64,000 nt of DNA, from positions 15,300,178 through 15,364,177 of the forward strand of contig CM043797.1 of the NCBI GenBank assembly GCA_023974075.1, in the 5' to 3' direction. A model generated the notes under the pieces. The model was not told the DNA's origin. It saw only the letters and a program-made list of their open reading frames with translations, and searched no databases. Each line of letters opens with the position of its first letter. Position 1 is the stretch's first letter. Below, piece by piece: positions 9,301 to 19,512 of the stretch. The DNA is from Chaenocephalus aceratus (Eukaryota; Chordata; Actinopteri; Perciformes; Channichthyidae). The position numbers and the translations under genes were made by a program.

Positions 9301-11919
9301 ACAGAGTGCAACCTGGAAAACAAAAACAATCCATTTTGTATTTAATATATCACTTGACAGCACTTGCTGGCCCCAGTCTCTAGAAAAGATTGAAAATACT
9401 GATTATCATTATTTTCTTTATAGAGCCATATTTGCACAAGCAATTTAATTCTGCTCTCCAGTGGCCAACATTAAGAAGTGCAGCATGGCTGACTTATCAG
9501 CGAGGGAGGTTCCATGATCATTAAGAGTTATTATCTAATTTCCAGCTCAGTAAAGTGGCATCATATTTAATAAAGAGGTTTACATCATGCTTAAATTGAA
9601 GCTTTGTTTAATAAGAAACTATAAACTGAATTTAGATTAGATTTTAAGTATTGCTGCATGAGCCACTGTATGATAGCAAAATAATAAACATCAAAAGCAT
9701 TCCAAGCTGTATCAATACTGATATTATGGAATAGCATGCAAATGTTATGGACACATTGAGGGCACGACAAACCTTTCAGAGACACCCAGTAACTCTTCCA
9801 CTTGCGTCTCGTGGCTGACTCTACTTTCTTGTTCTTCTTGTGCACGAGGAAGTTCTTGACGGCGAGCCTGCCAGCTTTGCGCACCATCCCCTGGGCCACA
9901 CTGAGCAACACGTCTGACTGGTAGGCGGAGCTCATGGTGCTCTGCTCGTCACTCAGGGCTGACCCCGCCTCCTCCAAGCTCTCCGTCTGGCAGGAGCTCA
10001 TCTCCAGTTCTTGACGAAAGTTCTCGTACACGCCCTGAACACACTCACTGGCCCCGCCGCCGCCGCTGCTGCTGCCGCTGTCGCTGCCGGCGAACATGCT
10101 CCTGCCGGCCGCCGAGCACATGGAGAAGGAGGCCGACATGGTCTTGTAGCGTCTGGACTGGTGCTCTGCCTCCGCCGTCACCCCGTCGATGCCGCTGTCC
10201 TCGTACTCGCTGCCCTCCCCGGCTGTGACATCCTGCAATGTTGCAGAAGCACCAGACAGGTGAGACAGCATTGCAACCACGTTATCTTCATAACTAAGAA
10301 TGGAACCTGTCAACAACTCCTGCCCTCTCCTACCCACATGGCCAAAGACCTGGCAGATGAATGGGGCTACACCGAGCTCGGTATCTCCATCTGGTCACAT
10401 GACCCAATCATGCGCTCCAGAGCCCCATTCTCTAGGGCCCACGGTGCCCCGCAGTGACAGGTCCACCATACACATTTTACTGTTCCACCGTGGGCCTCCC
10501 CTTATTATCATGACAAAGGCTGAGGCATTTCAAAGGGGGGAGTGACTTTAAGCTTTAACCACCCCCCCCCTCCCCACTACCCCCCGTCATCGCGGACTCT
10601 TCTCCCAAGAAAAACAACAGTTTCATCAGGAAACGACACATCGGCCCCCTGACATGAGCTTCAGTTTGAAACGTAATCTATTTCAGCAGCTTATTATCTG
10701 AAAACTGAATGCAGCAGAGGAAACCCTCGGACACAATGGGAGGAAACATTTTTTACGAGGGGAGCCGTCTTTTTAGTGATGCCACCAGACTACATTTATA
10801 TTCTGCACAGCTTTCCATACTCTATCCAAGGAGCATAAAGGAGCCATGACACTGCTTTAATAGTTCAAGTTCCTGACACTTGAAACATGAATACATGCTT
10901 TATGGGGCATGGAATTGGTTATTTTATCTATTAATTCTGCAAGACAATATTTGGGAATAATAGTTGTTCAAAATAACATTTCAACGTGAAACTGCTTTTC
11001 ATCTTACCTGTATAGTCTGTGCTCTCCTGCCTTGCATACTGGCACACATGGCAGCTTGGTGGCTGCTGAGGCCTTCGGAAAGGCAGTGGGAACGCCTGCA
11101 GGGGAGGGTGTATGCACTGTAGGTGTTCCCTTCTTCCTCAGATGGGGAGATCATCTTATCATCATCGCCCTCCCTGATGGCCCTGTTGGTGCCGTGCCAC
11201 TTGGCATAGCGGCCGTGGGGTTGCCTACGAGTGGAGCTCTTCTGGCTGTACAGCTCATCCAGGGAGTTGGCCCTGTCAGCGGAGTCTGTGGGGCTGGACT
11301 GCAGGTGTCCTTTGCAGTCAGTAAAGTCCCTCTCGCTGGCTGGGTCTATGATCTCCTCTGTGCTGGTCAGGTGCTCCTGGCTGAGGTCAGAGAGGGAAAA
11401 CTCCAGGCTGTCTTCTCGCCACATGTCTGCAGACTTAGACCTCTTCTTCTTGAAGCTTACCGTCTCATTGGAGCAGTCCCGTGTTTTCTGAAGGTACGTT
11501 ACCTCGCCCATGTACTCGTCTTTGTCCTGCACCTCCTCTGCAGTGGGGCCAGGAAGGGTTACGTGCATTGTATTCATGTGCACCGAAGGATTGGTCAGGT
11601 CGTTGTGAAAGGACACAGGTCGCAGGTTCATTGCCACGCGGTCCACCCAAATTGGACTTCCAAAGTCTGGGAGGATATTCGTCTCATTGAAGGGCTCCAG
11701 GCCATGGTCAGCTAGGGATTGTGGGATACTGGGGGTGCTACTTGAGCGTGTACTCGTTTCAGAGTTCCTGTGCTCTATTTTCCCTGATGAAGCATGCCGA
11801 GAGCGTCTGGACTGCTTATTGGAGATACGAAGAGATCGAGACATGTGCTTACGTGACAAATAGCCACGTTCGTTACCGTAGAGGGCATGGTCCCCGTTCT
11901 GGCTCTCAACATTTCCCAT
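1862..11919 (-). CDS. tiam1: tiam1, 5' part of the gene (13 coding exons, 977 codons; 3' part outside window)
   Basis: TIAM1 is a multidomain exchange factor that loads GTP on Rac at the membrane; its DH-PH catalytic unit is not in this window. Thirteen minus-strand exons with GT/AG borders and matching phases sum to 2931 nt, exactly 977 codons without a stop. In order: N-terminal MGN..S myristoylation signature; a Ser-rich region with [12 protein letters not shown] and [10 protein letters not shown] blocks typical of TIAM1; PHn from about residue 421 ([18 protein letters not shown]); coiled coil and extension to about 652; Ras-binding domain about 744-840; PDZ about 840-920 with carboxylate loop GYGFS. 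The N-terminal blocks fit TIAM1, not TIAM2, which has a different N-terminus. All exons are clean, so the gene is probably functional. Family assignment is from remembered family features; exon borders are read from the sequence. Confidence 0.95.
2314..2526 (-). CDS. tiam1: tiam1 exon: PDZ domain, second half, and acidic tail
   Basis: Acceptor cactttgcag; donor GTCAAG|gtgaga. It encodes [20 protein letters not shown], the PDZ core, then [20 protein letters not shown] and an acidic tail [16 protein letters not shown]. 213 nt, phase 1 to phase 1. Confidence 0.93.
3192..3278 (-). CDS. tiam1: tiam1 exon: PDZ domain, first half
   Basis: Acceptor ccctcctccag behind a long CT-repeat; donor CAAAAG|gttcat. 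It encodes [20 protein letters not shown] and AGGLAFAK, the PDZ strands after the carboxylate loop. 87 nt, phase 1 to phase 1. Confidence 0.93.
3304..3332. repeat. (GA)n / (CT)n microsatellite
   Basis: About 14 GA units. On the minus (coding) strand it is a CT tract about 25 nt upstream of the acceptor of the first PDZ exon, so it forms part of that polypyrimidine tract. Confidence 0.9.
3558..3639 (-). CDS. tiam1: tiam1 exon: end of RBD and start of PDZ
   Basis: Acceptor ttcttcacag; donor GATACG|gtagga. It encodes [20 protein letters not shown], then ESCMIGYG; the last glycine codon is split and completes the GYGFS carboxylate-binding loop of PDZ in the next exon. 82 nt, phase 0 in, phase 1 out. 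Confidence 0.92.
4057..4161 (-). CDS. tiam1: tiam1 exon: second part of the Ras-binding domain
   Basis: Acceptor cctcatcccacag; donor GACTTG|gtatgt. It encodes [20 protein letters not shown] and [15 protein letters not shown], typical RBD strands and helix. 105 nt, phase 0. Confidence 0.93.
4519..4686 (-). CDS. tiam1: tiam1 exon: start of the Ras-binding domain
   Basis: The acceptor ...ctgtttaaag is weak but gives the right phase; donor TGCAAG|gtattg. It encodes [20 protein letters not shown] followed by [20 protein letters not shown], the start of the ubiquitin-like RBD. In TIAM family members this domain binds activated Ras-type GTPases. 168 nt, phase 0. Confidence 0.92.
4820..5433. mobile_element. 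MITE with long terminal inverted repeats (Harbinger-like)
   Basis: The ends are inverted copies beginning AGGCGCGTTCACACCAAGTA and continuing through ...CTTTTCCCACAAAGGTTCC. An ATA lies directly outside each end (4817-4819, 5434-5436), a 3-bp target duplication as in PIF/Harbinger elements. It sits in a tiam1 intron and has no transposase. The inner block 5150-5340 recurs inverted at 25195-25391. Confidence 0.8.
5611..5685 (-). CDS. tiam1: tiam1 exon: short linker before the RBD
   Basis: Acceptor ctgtcccagcag; donor CACACA|gtaagg. 75 nt, 25 codons in phase 0: [20 protein letters not shown] then SKEHT. It has the VF.(D/E)G.E..KKS pattern expected at this place in TIAM1. It is short and divergent, so support rests mostly on splice sites and phase. 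Confidence 0.85.
5841..5987 (-). CDS. tiam1: tiam1 exon: basic Ser/Arg linker
   Basis: Acceptor tgctgtttgcag; donor AACCAG|gtctgc. It encodes [39 protein letters not shown] and HPSINQ, the TIAM1 linker between CC-Ex and the Ras-binding domain. 147 nt, phase 0. Confidence 0.93.
5988..7353. other. tiam1: tiam1 intron
   Basis: AT-rich intron sequence between two clean exons. I see no coding exon, RNA gene or bounded mobile element in it. Confidence 0.6.
7354..7539 (-). CDS. tiam1: tiam1 exon: CC-Ex extension
   Basis: Acceptor cctctctgcag; donor GCACTG|gtaaaa. It encodes [40 protein letters not shown] and [14 protein letters not shown], the conserved extension after the coiled coil. 186 nt, phase 0 at both ends. 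Confidence 0.94.
7540..8776. other. tiam1: tiam1 intron
   Basis: Open frames at 7504-7977 on both strands run out of the neighbouring exon into the intron and are not separate genes. No bounded repeat seen. Confidence 0.6.
8777..9001 (-). CDS. tiam1: tiam1 exon: end of PHn and coiled coil
   Basis: Acceptor cccccacgcag; donor GATCAG|gtagct. The first residues [18 protein letters not shown] form the C-terminal helix of PHn; the rest, [20 protein letters not shown] and [16 protein letters not shown], is the charged coiled coil of the CC-Ex module that binds partners such as Par3 and spinophilin in TIAM1. 225 nt, phase 0 at both ends. Confidence 0.94.
9140..9312 (-). CDS. tiam1: tiam1 exon: middle of the PHn domain
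   Basis: Acceptor gttttccag; donor TTTCAG|gtaaga. It encodes [16 protein letters not shown], then [31 protein letters not shown] and LGDAFLFQ, a strongly TIAM-specific stretch of the N-terminal PH fold. 173 nt, phase 1 in and phase 0 out. Confidence 0.94.
9773..10232 (-). CDS. tiam1: tiam1 exon: acidic/Ser-Gly region and start of the PHn domain
   Basis: Acceptor ...gcaacattgcag; donor AAAG|gtttgt. The exon encodes residues 305-457 plus one base. It starts [17 protein letters not shown], then a Gly/Ser run ([13 protein letters not shown]), then [14 protein letters not shown], and from about residue 421 the first strands of PHn ([30 protein letters not shown]). It ends in phase 1. The Gly/Ser run is encoded by GC-rich trinucleotide repeats near 10050-10085. 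Confidence 0.93.
10233..11007. other. tiam1: tiam1 intron with C-rich tract
   Basis: Contains a low-complexity C-rich run at about 10558-10586. No exon or mobile element recognised. Confidence 0.6.
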
Positions 11920-11929
11920 AATTCAGAGG
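11008..11929 (-). CDS. tiam1: tiam1 exon with start codon (residues 1-304)
   Basis: The acceptor ...ctgtttag precedes 10 nt of 5'UTR and the ATG at 11919-11917; the donor is CAG|gtaagat at 11008/11007. The 304 codons begin MGNVES, which fits N-myristoylation at Gly2, and contain [20 protein letters not shown], a basic [14 protein letters not shown] block and [15 protein letters not shown]. In TIAM1 this region is regulatory and carries PEST-like sequence. It ends in phase 0. Confidence 0.95.
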
Positions 11930-12062
11930 CTAAACAGAAGTGAAAATACAGGTTAAGTTAACTCCAAAGGAACATAAAGCCAATGCAGGAACATGATTTT
12001 ATGTCTGTACAGAATGATGTGTGTATGTCAAATGACAGAATTGTGTCTGAATGTTAACCTAC

Positions 12063-12144
12063 CTGCAGGATCGTATTGATTTTTCAGGCATTTTGTTTGT
12101 CACTGGAGCTTCAGACAGTTTGCTTGATCAGCTGCTGGTAAGCT
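12063..12144 (-). other. tiam1: tiam1 5' untranslated exon
   Basis: Acceptor ttcttcttttgtttag and donor CTGCAG|gtaggt bound an 82-nt exon just upstream of the exon with the start codon. It contains an ATG (12091-12089) whose frame runs ten codons into the next exon and stops (CTC TGA) three bases before the main ATG, so it would be a short upstream open frame. The frame of the predicted first-exon ATG also ends here (TGA 12113-12111). Confidence 0.75.
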
Positions 12145-12845
12145 CTAAACAAAAGAAGAAAAAAGAAGAAGTTCAGATGAGAAATAATATAAAACTTGTG
12201 CCTTTGATGCAGAGTTTGAATATTGGCTCGATCTTTGGCCAGTAGTCAATCAGGTTGAATGCAAAGTTAGAGCTATTAGTTTTTTCCACCAGGAGCCCTC
12301 TATACATTTATAGAGCATAATCCATAGGACATAACTTTATCAAGAATACCTCAATAACATATAAAGCAAGATGAAGATATTATCAGCTAAATCAGAGCAA
12401 GTTTAAAGGTCCCATGTCATGGCCATTTCTACTGATCATAATTCCATTGTTGAGGTCTACTAGAATATATTTAAATTGTGCAATTTTCCAAAATCACATT
12501 GGTTTCTCATACAGCATCTCTGTATAGTATGTGTATTCACTCTCTGTCCTAAACGGCTTGTTGGAGCTCCTGCCCCCCCCTCCCTGTGAGCCCAGTGGCT
12601 GTCTGCGAGACAGCGAGAGACAGCGATACCCAGCCCGAACCAGCCGAACACACACACACCCGCAGCCTGGCTGGGAGTTTGTGTGTGTGCTCACACACCA
12701 AATCACAGCCTCGATGCGTCCCGCCGTCTCAGGGAGGAGAAATCGGCGGAGCTGCAGCTGAGAAAAGATTGAGTGTGTGTGTGAGAGGAAGTCCGGATTG
12801 GTCCATTTGGACCAATCCACGGACTTAACCTAACGGCTCCGCGGA

Positions 12846-13590
12846 CGTAACGGTCAGGAAGATACGTCCCCAGCTGACCCAGAAAGCGACGCAGGTTCTG
12901 GTCCAGGCTCTCGTCATCTCACGCCTAGACTACTGCAACTCCCTCCTGGCTGGTCTACCTGCATGTGCCATCCGACCTCTGCAGCTCATCCAGAATGCAG
13001 CGGCTCGTCTGGTCTTCAACCTTCCTAAATTCTCCCACACCACGCCGCTCCTCCGCTCCCTCCACTGGCTTCCGGTAACTGCTAGAATCCACTTCAAGAC
13101 AATGGTACTTGCGTACCATGCTGTGAATGGATCTGGCCCTTCCTACATCCAGGACATGGTTAAACCGTACACCCCAGCGCATGCACTCCGCTCTGCATCA
13201 GCCAAACGGCTCGCTGCACCCTCACTGCGAAGGGGACCCAAGTTCCCATCAGCAAAAACACGTGGGTTTGCTATCCTGGCTCCAAAATGGTGGAATGAGC
13301 TCCCCATTGACATCAGGACAGCAGATAGCTTACACACCTTCCGGCGCAGACTGAAAACTCATCTCTTTCGACTCCACTTCGAGCAATAGAACTATTAACA
13401 AAGCACTTATATACTAATAAAGGACTGGCTTACCTAAAGCCAGTTGAGTAGCACTTGAAATGTTTTGGCTCTATGAAACCTGATGTACTTATATGATTCT
13501 GTTTTCTTCAAGTTTGTATTTTGTTGGTCGAACGCACTTATTGTAAGTCGCTATGGATAAAAGCGTCAGCTAAATGTAATGTAATGTAAT
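12846..13590 (+). mobile_element. 5'-truncated L2 LINE inside the MITE
   Basis: Encodes the C-terminal end of an L2-type ORF2: SRLDYCNSLLAG, LQLIQNAAARLVF, LLRSLHWLPVTARI and a C-terminal tail to RLKTHLFRLHFEQ at 13386, then a 3'UTR ending in TAATG repeats. It is flanked by GGCTCC(G/A)CGGA at 12835-12845 and 13591-13601, an 11-bp target duplication with one mismatch. Confidence 0.85.
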
Positions 13591-13780
13591 GGCTCCACGG
13601 ATTGGTCCATTTGGGTATGGGCACGTCACTGTACCAAGGAAGAAAACAATGGAAAAAGATAAATCTCCAACGAGGCGTTCTAGGGCAGCACAGACAGGTC
13701 TTTTCTGTGTTAGAGTTTTACTCACTACAGGGTGTACTTTGAGGGTTTGTGACTTTGCAGACCGTTTACATACAGAAAGG

Positions 13781-15130
13781 GGAGTGAGTGTGAGGGATTC
13801 CATGAGCGGTATGCGCCGGCCTGTGCCTTGACCTTGGACTTCTAATAGAACTGCTCGGGTCTTGATAGATTGAGTGGGGAAGTTCATGAGATCTTTCTAG
13901 AGGGTTATCAAGAATAACTTTTATCCAATGACCTTTTCCCTCTCCGTCTGTGTCTGTGTATTCTCTTGTTCCGATTAACCCAGCCAAATCTTTTTTTTTT
14001 CTTTTTTTGCATCTATATCTACGCTGGGATCCGGAGTCGAGGCTGATCCTCTTGCTGTAGTCCTGTGTCTTGGATCCTCTATCCTGAGTTCTGGATTAAG
14101 TCGTGGACTTCGGGTCGTGGATGAACCTGTCTCTTCCACAGGATTGTAGCTGACATCCTCGTGGATTTGTCACCACCCGCTTGGACTACTGCAATGGTGT
14201 CCTGTTCAGGGTTCCCAACAAAACCCCGGACAGGCTCCAGTATGTCCAAAACTGTGCTGCTAGGGTACTCACGCACACAAAGCCGTGGCAACACATCACT
14301 CCCACCCTCATCCACCTCCACTGGTTGCCAGTCAAGTCCCGCATCACCTACAAAGTCCTCCTCCTTACCTACAAGTCCCTCCATGCCCTTGCCCCTCAGT
14401 ACCTATCGGACATCCTTCACCCACACGCCCCACCCCGGAACCTGCGGTCCTCAGACTCTGGCCTGCTTACCACCCCCCGCACCAAACTGCGAACCTTCGG
14501 GGACAGAGCCTTCAGTGTGGCAGCCCCCACCCTCTGGAACGCTCTCCCTGCGGAGATTCGAAACATCCCCACACTTGACGCCTTCAAAAGGGCCCTCAAG
14601 TCCCATCTGTTTGCCAAGGCTTTCGTCCCCTAATCGATCTGTTGTTTTGTCTGTCTGACTTTTGTTTTGTTATGTTTTTTGTTTTTTTGCCCTACTACTT
14701 GTAAAGCGACCTTGGGTCCCTTGAAAGGCGCTATACAAATCAAAGCTATTATTATTATCTTCTTATTACAGACACATGCATTTCCTAACATTCGGTCTAT
14801 ATGCTGTAAAATGTATTATCTCTTCGATTTACACACGGCTTCTATTGCACGTCTGTCCGTCCTGGGAGAGGGATCCCTCCTCTGTTGCTCTCCCTGAGGT
14901 TTCTCCCATTTTTTCCCTTTAAACTGTGGGTTTTTCTCTGGAAGTTTTTCCTTGTACGATGTGAGGGTCTAAGGACAGAGGGTGTCGTTTTTCCTCATAC
15001 TGATAATCTGTGCTGTTGTATTTGCTGTAAAGTGTCTCTACTGTAGGCTATTTTTATTATATGTACAGCACTTTGGCTCAACCAAAAATCGTTTATAAAT
15101 GTGCTATATAAATAAAACTTGATTTGATTT
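13781..15130 (+). mobile_element. L2 LINE 3' region inserted in the MITE
   Basis: Its 3'UTR matches that of the LINE at the right edge: GTTCCGATTAACCCAG, TACGCTGGGAT, TCCTCGTGGATT, TTTACACACGGC, CACGTCTGTCCGTCCTGGGA, GTTTCTCCCATTTTT, AAGGACAGAGGGTGTCG, ending in TATATAAATAAAACTTGATT. Short AGAAA copies at both sides may be the target duplication. It is itself split by another L2. Confidence 0.8.
14171..14758 (+). mobile_element. second L2-type LINE fragment nested in the first
   Basis: It interrupts the host 3'UTR between TCCTCGTGGATTTGTC and TCTTATTACAGACACATGC. It encodes the end of an ORF2 (LDYCNGVLFRVPNKTPDRLQ, IHLHWLPVKSRITYKVLLLT, LWNALPAEIRN, LKSHLFAKAFVP, stop at 14631) and ends GGCGCTATACAAATCAAAGC plus ATT repeats, a different subfamily from its host. 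Exact target duplication not resolved. Confidence 0.8.
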
Positions 15131-15197
15131 GAGAAAAACCTTCATAACACACAAGGGGACGGGTAATAACTGGAAAAGCAGGACATGGGACCTTTAA

Positions 15198-17114
15198 GCA
15201 TTCATCAACTGTAACTTAGATGAGGACTAAAGAAGCCACCTCCCTAATAAAGAAGGAAAAATATGATTGCATGACCAAGAGTGTATGAAGGAACACATCC
15301 TATGCCTTCAATTATTATTGTACTTTTATTCCCATAACCCCATGTATTTCTACTATTTTAGTGTCACCAGAAAAAAAGGGCCAGTTTTTGTCAAGCTTGA
15401 AAGACACTACTCTCACAGGGGAATGATCCATTCAGCCCCTTTCAACATGCACAGGGGTTGTGTGAAGTGAAGGGGACGTAATGAAAGTATGAACACTGTT
15501 TGTGACAGCCTGAGTGAACATGAGTTATTCAGGGCTGTAGCTGAATCACGCAGTCTATGTAATGTTGTTGTTGTCTTTTCTCAAGAACTACCACTTGCAT
15601 TAAAGACAACTGGAAGCAGGAGGTAGGGGGATAACAGATTTTCACCATAATGCGCATTTGGACTCCATTTACTTGCCTTTAGGCTGGACAGCCTGCTCCA
15701 AAATGCTATGCCTGGGACCATTAACAGATGGGACAGAAGATTAACATTGTGGCTGTTGTTCCTGCTGATGTGTGTTCCCCTCCTTGTAGGATGGACCCTT
15801 TGGGGGGTCAGTGTTTGTGCATGTGTAGCCTCTGCAGATGAGTGGGAGCCAAACCCTCTGCTAGTGCATGCACTCAGGCTTACTGTGAAGAGGGGCGTTA
15901 CGTAAACTGGAGCTGACCCCGTTTCTCTACCTTGTGTTTCTCCCTTTCCCCTCTTCATTCTGCTCACTCATCATCACTGTTACTGCAATGCACAATGTTC
16001 CATGATGGAAGATTTGTTTTTCATATAACCCTGCAGTTTATTTCCTGTTTCATTCAATCCTCTTTGGTATACAAATAGAGGAGGAGGAGGAGGAGGAACA
16101 GGACTATGAAATGCCACTGCACTCATTACATGAAATTGGATTCATATAGGGAAACAAACATGCTTTAAAAAAAATGCTAGCACAAAAATTATACCCAGGG
16201 CTACTTTAGACTTCTTTATACTCTTTCCCACACAGTACCCTTCATTTTTGTATGTGTATAAGGTTAAAGTTGAATGGCTGTGCAGATGTCATCCCTGGAG
16301 AGGAACGAAATGTCCAATGTGTTTTTGCCATGATTGTCACTGAGGCCTACAGGGTTTCATAAAACTGTTAATACAATAAAATACAGCGCTAAGAGGATAT
16401 TTTTGACAGGCCAACATTCAGTATTTATGGATGTAACGTCTATTTATAGGGGAGCTTTAATATGTTGCTATGCTGGATTTGCTGATGTTCTCAATGGTTT
16501 ACATTTTGATTTGAAGTCAAATTGACCAGACTAGGGGGCTCGAGTAGCAGAAGATGTGTTTTCCTGTTACAGTTTAGGTACTTACTCTGAACCAACCTTG
16601 GATTTTACAGCACAACCCCATTTGTTCAGCCCTGAAATTAAGTGAGTGCCACAATGAACACTATTTAATACATTAAAATGGCTGATTAATTCTGAAACAC
16701 TGTTTGACTACACAAAGTCGGTCCTTTACGTTTTTCACTCAAGGGCAGTCCAATGGAAATAAGCAGCAAAGCCGCAGGAAACTTAAGATCGACAAGACTT
16801 GGCAAACTACCAGAAGATCATCATTAGATCGAGGTAACAAAAAGAAGATAACACACCTCAGTCAAATCTTTTTTTAGTTGGATCCATGATTGATTAGCAA
16901 GCTCAATATGCCTTTTTCACACAGAAACACAAATTCCTTCTGAGCTTATTGATTTGCACGAAAGGTTTTAGATATAACGAACACAGATATTTCAGAGAAG
17001 CTCCTAATAATACAAGTGTACGAATGAATAAGCATGCATCTTCTACATTTTGAAATACAGGTATTTGACGGCATTAGTGTTACCAGAATATCTGAATACA
17101 ATACAACATGAAAT
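15198..17114. other. intronic/intergenic sequence without recognised gene
   Basis: Only a short GGA-type run at about 16079-16096 stands out. No exon, RNA gene or bounded element recognised. Confidence 0.5.
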
Positions 17115-17122
17115 ATTTAAAC

Positions 17123-18178
17123 TAGTGCTGTCAAAATTATCGCGTTAACGGCGGTAATTAATTTTTTGAATTAATTGCGTTAAAATATTTAACGCATTTA
17201 ACGCATGTGCAGAATGGCCCGCCCCATACGTGCCACCAGTGGCAGCGCCAGGGTATGGCTGGGGTAGGCTACACCCATACCAAGAAATGGCTTAGCCCCA
17301 CCATGAAAAATGATGTTAAAGTAAGCAAAATAAAGTCTGCCAACTCGCGCGGAGTAAATTGCACAGACAGCAGCTAGTAAGATTGATTTCAGTAGCCACG
17401 GTTTTGAAAACTTTTGTCACGTAGTGATCGTCCTCTCAATATAACATCTTTGATAACGGCGTGGTGTTGTTGCAGGAAGTCCCGACGGAGAATACTTTTG
17501 CTTTAGTACAGGGCAGAGCCATATAATAGTAATAATATGGCTCTGGTACAGGGGTGCACATAACTGGTACGCAGGTTATGTAATCTGAAATGCAGTACCG
17601 TCACTTGTGTCACAAAGTGCATTTGCGTACCGACGTACTTGTGAAGCTTTTCCAGAAGGCGGTTCGATCACCGGACGACAGAGTCGGTCTCCGTGTGCAC
17701 AGACAGGCTGCTGTTAACGTCGGTCTGTACAACGGAACTGTGCCAAAACTACGCCTAACCGGCTGCGGAGGGAGACTCCCCCCTTCACTGGAGAACTGCG
17801 CTAAAACAGCTGATCACAACGTTCACACTCTGTGGTCACGAAGTACTCCACTAGCCCCCCCCCCCCCTCTGTCGACTTTCCTGAAGTACTCCCCCGTTGA
17901 TAGAACTTAACACGTAATGAATTAAGACCCCACGGTTTGATGATTGATAGGTGTGTGGGTTGTCTTTCATTTTGACATGCAGAAAAATGTTATAATAAAC
18001 ATAGATACTGTATGTTAAATGGAAAAATCCGCCTTCTTTCATTTATCTTTCCATTCCCAACAATATACATAAATAAATGGCATATTTTGGACATAGTTCG
18101 AATGGTGATTAATCATGATTAATTAATTTTTAAGCTGTGATTAATCTGATTAAAAATTGTAATCGTTTGACAGCCCTA
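17123..18178. mobile_element. non-autonomous hAT transposon
   Basis: The ends TAGTGCTGTCAAA and, inverted, TAGGGCTGTCAAACG are flanked by a perfect 8-bp duplication ATTTAAAC (17115-17122, 18179-18186), diagnostic of hAT. Subterminal TTAAT/GATTAAT repeats are typical. No transposase frame remains. The end family matches the copy at 54546-55384 while the interior differs. Confidence 0.92.
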
Positions 18179-18829
18179 ATTTAAACACAATATTCTCTTA
18201 AGCTTCAATACTGCTGGAGCACAACATCCATCACAAGCTCTTTATTAATACATGAGAAGAGATGCCAGGGTTTGAAAATATGTTGTAACACCCAATCCCG
18301 AGGAACAGCCTGTGCGTCCTATGAGAAATACCTGCTAAAACACGTTAGTAAGTCAGTGTCCCTGTCTTGTATTGGTACCATCGTCCTTAATAAACTGCTA
18401 AACAAACACAGAAAAGAACATTTAAACTGGAAAATGCTGCCATTAAATGGACAAAGCCGTGCCTAAGTACATGGGTAATTTCCAGCAGGCTGCTTCAGGA
18501 CAGCAGACGTTTCAGAGGATTCATTTGTTACAGGCCCTTAATGAAATACATAACCACAGGAGATTCCAGCCACCCACAGATCACAAAGAAGAATTGTTTT
18601 ATTGTGCCTCAAAAATAGCAACACAACAGCTTCAGGGAAAAACACAGCATTTCCCCACCGCTAACACCACTTAGGAAGCTGCAAACGGCTATTACATAAA
18701 AACCATCACGCTGCTTTTAAATGAGCAACTGCACAAACACACTACATTAAATCCAGTTCTCATTAAGACAATTATGGTATAGCGCTTTCATTTTATTTTC
18801 ACTTTCCAGAGTGTGATAACAAGAAAATG

Positions 18830-19512
18830 GGTACCACTTTACAATAAGACTACCCTTATAAAACGGTTTACGAATAGTTTGTAATTCATTTATTAATTAG
18901 GTTGTGAACACTTTATAAATCATTAATAAGCTTTTATAAGACATGAGATAAACAGGGCAACTGTGACCGGTTGCTTGCCAAATAGTGAGCCCATATGTAT
19001 CTGTACTGCTAAGCCTCATTAATAAATGGGAATGTGTTTTACACTTTACAACAAGGCTCCCTTTTGGCAACTATAAATGTTAGTAACTCGTAAATAAATG
19101 GTCATAAAGAGATGCCAAGAAACATCAAGATGGAAGGGGGGGGGGAAATCAACTTGGTGAACAACAGATACCAAGGATGTTGGCTGATGAAGAAGACGAA
19201 GTAAGCTAGTGCCAATATAAGGCTTAGTCATCTTGCCAAATAGTGAGCCTGTGTTGATGTATGAAAACTATGTTAGAACTGGTTTATAAATGGTTCTTAA
19301 TGATTAATAAAGTGTTTAGAACCTAATTATAAACCCTTTATGAATCATTTATATATTGTTGTTCTGTTTATGCTTTTATGTTTCATGTGGAACTACTTGA
19401 GCAGGTCTCCCTTGGAAAAGAGATCAATGATCTCAATGGGATTTTATCTGTATTAATAAAGGTTTGAAATGAAATGAAATTTACAAGGGTAATCTTATTG
19501 TAAAGTGGTACC
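18830..19512. mobile_element. MITE with 8-bp target duplication (hAT-like)
   Basis: Perfect 19-bp inverted ends GGTACCACTTTACAATAAG, continuing imperfectly, are flanked by AGAAAATG at 18822-18829 and 19513-19520. Internally the phrase CTTGCCAAATAGTGAGCC occurs twice (about 18975 and 19232). A LINE-like 3' tail lies at 19365-19480. Confidence 0.9.
19365..19480 (+). mobile_element. LINE-like 3' tail inside the MITE
   Basis: The phrases AGAGATCAATGATCTCAATG, GGATTTTATCTG and AATAAAGGTTTGAAATGAAA resemble the 3' end of a fish retroposon. A related tail occurs at 35770-35842. Clade not assigned. Confidence 0.6.

Larger units (their letters stand above)
12403..15197. mobile_element. TTAA-flanked MITE (piggyBac-like) carrying nested L2 LINEs
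   Basis: The left end reads TTAA|AGGTCCCATGTCATGG and the inverse complement of the right end reads TTAA|AGGTCCCATGTCCTGC: matching terminal repeats next to TTAA, the target site of piggyBac-type elements. MITE sequence is 12407-12845, about 13602-13780 and about 15131-15193; the rest is inserted L2. No transposase. It lies in the long putative first intron of tiam1. Confidence 0.8.

Noticed and set aside
10011..10457. 148-codon plus-strand frame with poly-Ala
   Set aside because: Antisense to the Gly/Ser-coding trinucleotide repeats of a tiam1 exon.
11032..11715. 227-codon plus-strand open frame
   Set aside because: Lies antisense within the first tiam1 coding exon, whose composition keeps the opposite frame open.
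14161..14658. Pro/Ser-rich 165-codon frame
   Set aside because: Shifted frame of the L2 ORF2 end encoded at 14181-14633.
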